From NCBI GenBank assembly GCA_050187415.1, contig JBFWXN010000013.1, forward strand, positions 24,021-88,020: a stretch of 64,000 nt of DNA. Direction: 5' to 3'. Below the pieces are notes generated by a model, which did no database searches, was not told where the DNA came from, and was given only the letters and a program-made list of their open reading frames with translations. Of this stretch, positions 61,186 through 64,000 are shown piece by piece (position 1 is the first letter of the stretch; each line of letters starts with the position of its first letter). This stretch comes from Ga0077555 sp050187415 (GTDB taxonomy: Bacteria; Pseudomonadota; Alphaproteobacteria; Rhizobiales; Hyphomicrobiaceae). Both the position numbers and the translations under genes were made by a program.

Positions 61186-62376
61186 ATGCAGAAGCGGACC
61201 ATCGACAAGAGCTTGCGCGACGATGTGCTGGAGCGAGCCCGCGGCGTAACGGATCTGCTGAAGGCGGCAGCGCCTCGCATCGAAGCCACGCGCGAGCTTC
61301 CGCCCGATGTACTGAAGGCGATGCATGATGCGCGGTTGTTCCGGCTTCTGCTGCCCGCCTCTCTGGGCGGCGACGAGATCGACCTCGAGACACACGCCAT
61401 GGCGCTCGAGACCATCGCTCGCGGCGATGCATCGACCGCCTGGGTCATGAGCCAGGGTTCCGGCTGCTCGATGTCGGCCGCCTTCCTCGCCCCCGAAGTT
61501 GCCGAGCGGTGGTTCCGGGCGCCGACGGCCGTTCTCGCCTGGGGTGCCGGCATCCAGGGCAAAGCCGTGGCAGTCGATGGCGGATACCGCGTAACGGGCA
61601 CCTGGACTTTCAACAGTGGCAGCCGGCACGCGACCCTGCTCGGCGGCCACAGCTTCGTCTACGATGCGGACGGTTCGCGACGTTTGCGTCCGGATGGGCG
61701 GCCACAGGATCGCACGATGCTGTTTGCGCGCTCCAAGGCGGAGATCGACGACGTCTGGGACGTTGTCGGGCTGCGCGGCACGGGGAGCGATACGATCAAG
61801 GTGGTGGACCTGTTCGTCCCTGCGGAAGACACGATCGATCGCGATAGCCGTGCCGAATGCCGCGAGCCGGGCACGCTTTACAAATTCTCGACGACGCTAG
61901 CCTACGGCGTCGGCTTTTCCGCCCTCATGCTCGGCATCGCGCAGAGCATGCTCGACGAGCTGACCAACCTCGCAATGACGAAGACGCCACGCGGCGCCAC
62001 CATGTCGCTGCGCGAGAGCCCCGTCTTCCAGACCGAGCTGGCGCAGTTTCAGGCACGCTGCGAGGCGGCCCGTGCCTACCTGCACGCGACCGTTCGCGAC
62101 GTCTGGCGAGACGTCGGGGAAACCGGCGAGATCACGATTGCGCAACGGGCTCGGATGAAGCTCACGACGACCTGGGTGATCAATCACTGCTTCGAGGTCA
62201 TCAAGGATTGCTATCGGGCTGCCGGCCAATCTGCCATTCATCCCAAGGGACCATTCGAGAGACGCATGCGAGATGCCATGACCGCCTCGCAACAAACGCA
62301 GGCGCGCGCATCGAACTATATCACCGTCGGCCGCACGCTGCTCGGCCTCGAGCCGGACAACATGTCGTTCCTCTGA
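61186..62376 (+). CDS. Acyl-CoA dehydrogenase-fold flavoprotein (possible class D monooxygenase)
   Basis: 396 residues. N-terminal alpha domain PPDVLKAMHDARLFRLLLPASLGG, beta domain YRVTGTWTFNSGSRHATLLGG, WDVVGLRGTGSDTIKVVDLFVP and C-terminal four-helix region ending QTQARASNYITVGRTLLGLEP. The WTFNSGSRHA and VVGLRGTGSD blocks occur in both acyl-CoA dehydrogenases and two-component flavin monooxygenases such as HsaA or p-hydroxyphenylacetate hydroxylase; an acyl-CoA catalytic Glu was not identified, so either role is open. Confidence 0.82.
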   Translation: MQKRTIDKSLRDDVLERARGVTDLLKAAAPRIEATRELPPDVLKAMHDARLFRLLLPASLGGDEIDLETHAMALETIARGDASTAWVMSQGSGCSMSAAFLAPEVAERWFRAPTAVLAWGAGIQGKAVAVDGGYRVTGTWTFNSGSRHATLLGGHSFVYDADGSRRLRPDGRPQDRTMLFARSKAEIDDVWDVVGLRGTGSDTIKVVDLFVPAEDTIDRDSRAECREPGTLYKFSTTLAYGVGFSALMLGIAQSMLDELTNLAMTKTPRGATMSLRESPVFQTELAQFQARCEAARAYLHATVRDVWRDVGETGEITIAQRARMKLTTTWVINHCFEVIKDCYRAAGQSAIHPKGPFERRMRDAMTASQQTQARASNYITVGRTLLGLEPDNMSFL

Positions 62377-62435
62377 ACAGTCCGTGCGTCTCTTTCGTGC
62401 CGCCGAGCATCGCACGTCCGGATCGTGCGCGTTTC

Positions 62436-63746
62436 CTAGCGGGAGCGCCTGGGCGGCGGGCCTGACGGAGGGCGCAATGGGAGAGCCAGGACCTTGTCGA
62501 TGCGGCGTCCATCGAGATCGATCACCTCGAAGCGCCACCCGCCGACGTCCACGTGCTCGCCCGTGTGAGGCAGGCGCATCAGGTGTGCGAGGACGAAGCC
62601 CGCAAGAGTTGTGAAGTCGCGCGGCGACGGCAGCACCAGGCCGAGCATGTCCGCCATCTCGTCGGCGGGCATCGTTCCAGGCAGGAGCCAGGAGCCGTCC
62701 TCCCGCTCGATCGCGCTCGTGTCGGAATCCGGTCGGTCCGACCGAAACGCGCCCGCGATGGCCTCGAGCATGTCGGCGGGCGTGACGATGCCTTCGAAGG
62801 CCCCGTACTCGTCGTGGATCAAGGCCATCGGCACGTCCGATTCGCGAAGGATCGTGAGCGCGTCGAGGGCGGTGGTGGTCTCGGGCAAGATCGCCGCCTT
62901 GCGCAAGTGCCGGCGCAGCTCGAGCGGCTCGTCATGCAGCAGTGACACCAGTAAATCCCGCGTCTCGACCACGCCGATCAGATGATCCGTGCTGCCATCC
63001 CCGACGGGAAGTCGCGAGTGCTGGGTCGTGATCAGCCGCTGTCTGATGTCGTCCGCGTTGGCCGTCAAATCGATCCAGTCGACCTCCCGGCGCGGCGTCA
63101 TCAGGCCGATCAAGGCGCGATCCGCGAGCCGCATTACGCCGGCGATCATCTCGCGCTCGCCGCGCTCGATCACACCGGCACTTTCGGCCTCGGCAATGAT
63201 CGTGCGGATTTCTTCGTCGCTGATGTGCGCGGCCGGCTCCTGAGCCTGTCCTGCAAGACGAAAGACGAGACGCGTCGAGGCATCGAGCAACCATACCGCG
63301 GGTGCGGCAACCCGGGCAAAGCCGACCATGAACGGCGCGACAGCACAGGCGATGCCTTCCGCTCGTCTGAGTGCCAACGTCTTGGGAACCAGCTCGCCGA
63401 TGATCACCGAGAGGTAGGTGACGAGGGCGATGACGAGGCCATAGCCGAGCGGAGCTGCAACGCGCGCGGAGAGACCGATCTCTTGCAGGAGGTAGGATGC
63501 GCTTTGTCCGAACGCCTCGCCCGAGTAGGCGCCGTTGATGATGCCGATCAACGTGATGCCGATCTGTACTGCGGAAAGAAATCGCCCAGGGTCGGCAGCA
63601 AGCCCGAGTGCGCTATCGGCCCCCCGACGACCGGCGGCGGCGAGCGTCTTCAGGCGTGCCCGGCGCGCGGAGACGACGGCCAGTTCCGACAGCGCGAACA
63701 GGCCGTTGAGGCAGATGAGAACGAGCACGATCAGCAACTGGATCAC
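62436..63746 (-). CDS. CNNM-domain / CBS-pair membrane protein (CorC/HlyC, magnesium-efflux-type family)
   Basis: 436 residues. An N-terminal CNNM transmembrane domain (LLIVLVLICLNGLFALSELAVVSARRARL ... ELVPKTLALRR) is followed by a paired CBS domain (IGLMTPRREVDWIDL ... HSRLPVGDGSTDHLIGVVETRDLL; DVPMALIHDEYGAFEGIVTPADMLEAI) and a C-terminal CorC_HlyC domain (GFVLAHLMRLPHTGEHVDVGGWRFEVIDLDGRRIDKVL). The family exports Mg or Co; the older hemolysin name is misleading. Confidence 0.9.
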   Translation of the reverse strand: MIQLLIVLVLICLNGLFALSELAVVSARRARLKTLAAAGRRGADSALGLAADPGRFLSAVQIGITLIGIINGAYSGEAFGQSASYLLQEIGLSARVAAPLGYGLVIALVTYLSVIIGELVPKTLALRRAEGIACAVAPFMVGFARVAAPAVWLLDASTRLVFRLAGQAQEPAAHISDEEIRTIIAEAESAGVIERGEREMIAGVMRLADRALIGLMTPRREVDWIDLTANADDIRQRLITTQHSRLPVGDGSTDHLIGVVETRDLLVSLLHDEPLELRRHLRKAAILPETTTALDALTILRESDVPMALIHDEYGAFEGIVTPADMLEAIAGAFRSDRPDSDTSAIEREDGSWLLPGTMPADEMADMLGLVLPSPRDFTTLAGFVLAHLMRLPHTGEHVDVGGWRFEVIDLDGRRIDKVLALPLRPPSGPPPRRSR

Positions 63747-64000
63747 GATGACGACGCCCGGCGCTTGGCGTTCCGGGCTGCTCCTAGCTCGCGCAAGATG
63801 GCCAGCAGGTTAGAGGGGGATCGGTGCGGATGCGAGCGCATCGCACACCGAACGATGCCGGGGCCTCGGGGAAACTGCTCGCAAGGGTGCTCGTTCGCCA
63901 TCTGCCCTGCCATACGCCCGGGCCGTACTGCGCGTTCCAGGAGATGCGTCGCGTGGCGCGGCGCGCGACGCCCCGCAAGCGTCTGCGCGGCGGTTGTTCT
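63747..64000. other. Unassigned right edge
   Basis: 254 bases with no frame showing family-like sequence. A plus-strand frame is open from about 63830 to the edge but its peptide is Arg-rich with no recognisable motif, so I do not call it. Confidence 0.4.

Overview
The window looks like chromosomal DNA from a GC-rich alphaproteobacterium, most likely order Hyphomicrobiales (Rhizobiales). The pointers are a eukaryotic-type glutamine synthetase II gene divergent from a GstI/DUF2735-type small gene, a PrsDE-like type I secretion pair, a DinB with an N-terminal zinc-knuckle-like stretch, a TIGR02300 protein, a sufE / DUF6456 / DnaA-domain-IV-like cluster, short argC, trmFO and DUF1127. I see no rRNA, confident tRNA, insertion sequence, prophage or CRISPR array. 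Both ends are cut: the left edge holds the last 49 codons of valS.

Layout. 1-9000: valS end, CPBP protease, a SAF-domain dehydrogenase with a membrane partner, FkbM methyltransferase, cold-shock protein with a long AT-rich leader, TIGR02300 protein, RraA, SmpB, GNAT, DinB. 9000-21550: GNAT, argC behind a possible arginine-responsive attenuator, metallo-beta-lactamase-fold hydrolase, DUF1499 protein, class III aminotransferase, amidohydrolase, trmFO plus an alcohol dehydrogenase, amidase, sufE, DUF6456. 21550-32900: the most unusual part. A DnaA-like HTH gene is divergent from a 1266-residue membrane protein that joins two rhodanese domains, a YidC/Oxa1-like membrane region, a PEP-synthase-type nucleotide-binding domain and a PEP-utiliser swivel domain whose phosphohistidine position is Arg. 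A GGDEF-EAL protein and a type I secretion adaptor/ATPase pair follow. 32900-44000: small secreted proteins, an aldolase / hydroxyacid dehydrogenase / rlmB operon, an enol-lactonase-like hydrolase, a complete sugar-type ABC importer and a fatty acid desaturase. 44000-54750: orphan TAXI-type binding protein, thrS, two paralogous secreted proteins with a matching upstream block, a four-fold repeat protein, a TetR gene with two matching palindromes, LysR, DUF1127 and a flavin monooxygenase. 54750-64000: glnII and gstI, class III CoA-transferase, a J-domain-like protein, a TcuA-like flavoprotein, PilZ protein, acyl-CoA-dehydrogenase-like enzyme and a CNNM/CBS membrane protein.

Functionally the region mixes housekeeping (translation, tRNA and rRNA modification, Fe-S assembly, trans-translation) with scavenging of organic acids, amides and sugars. 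A c-di-GMP theme appears: a GGDEF-EAL protein with intact motifs and an inhibitory site, and a PilZ protein. The best candidates for undescribed biology are the 1266-residue fusion protein and the argC leader.
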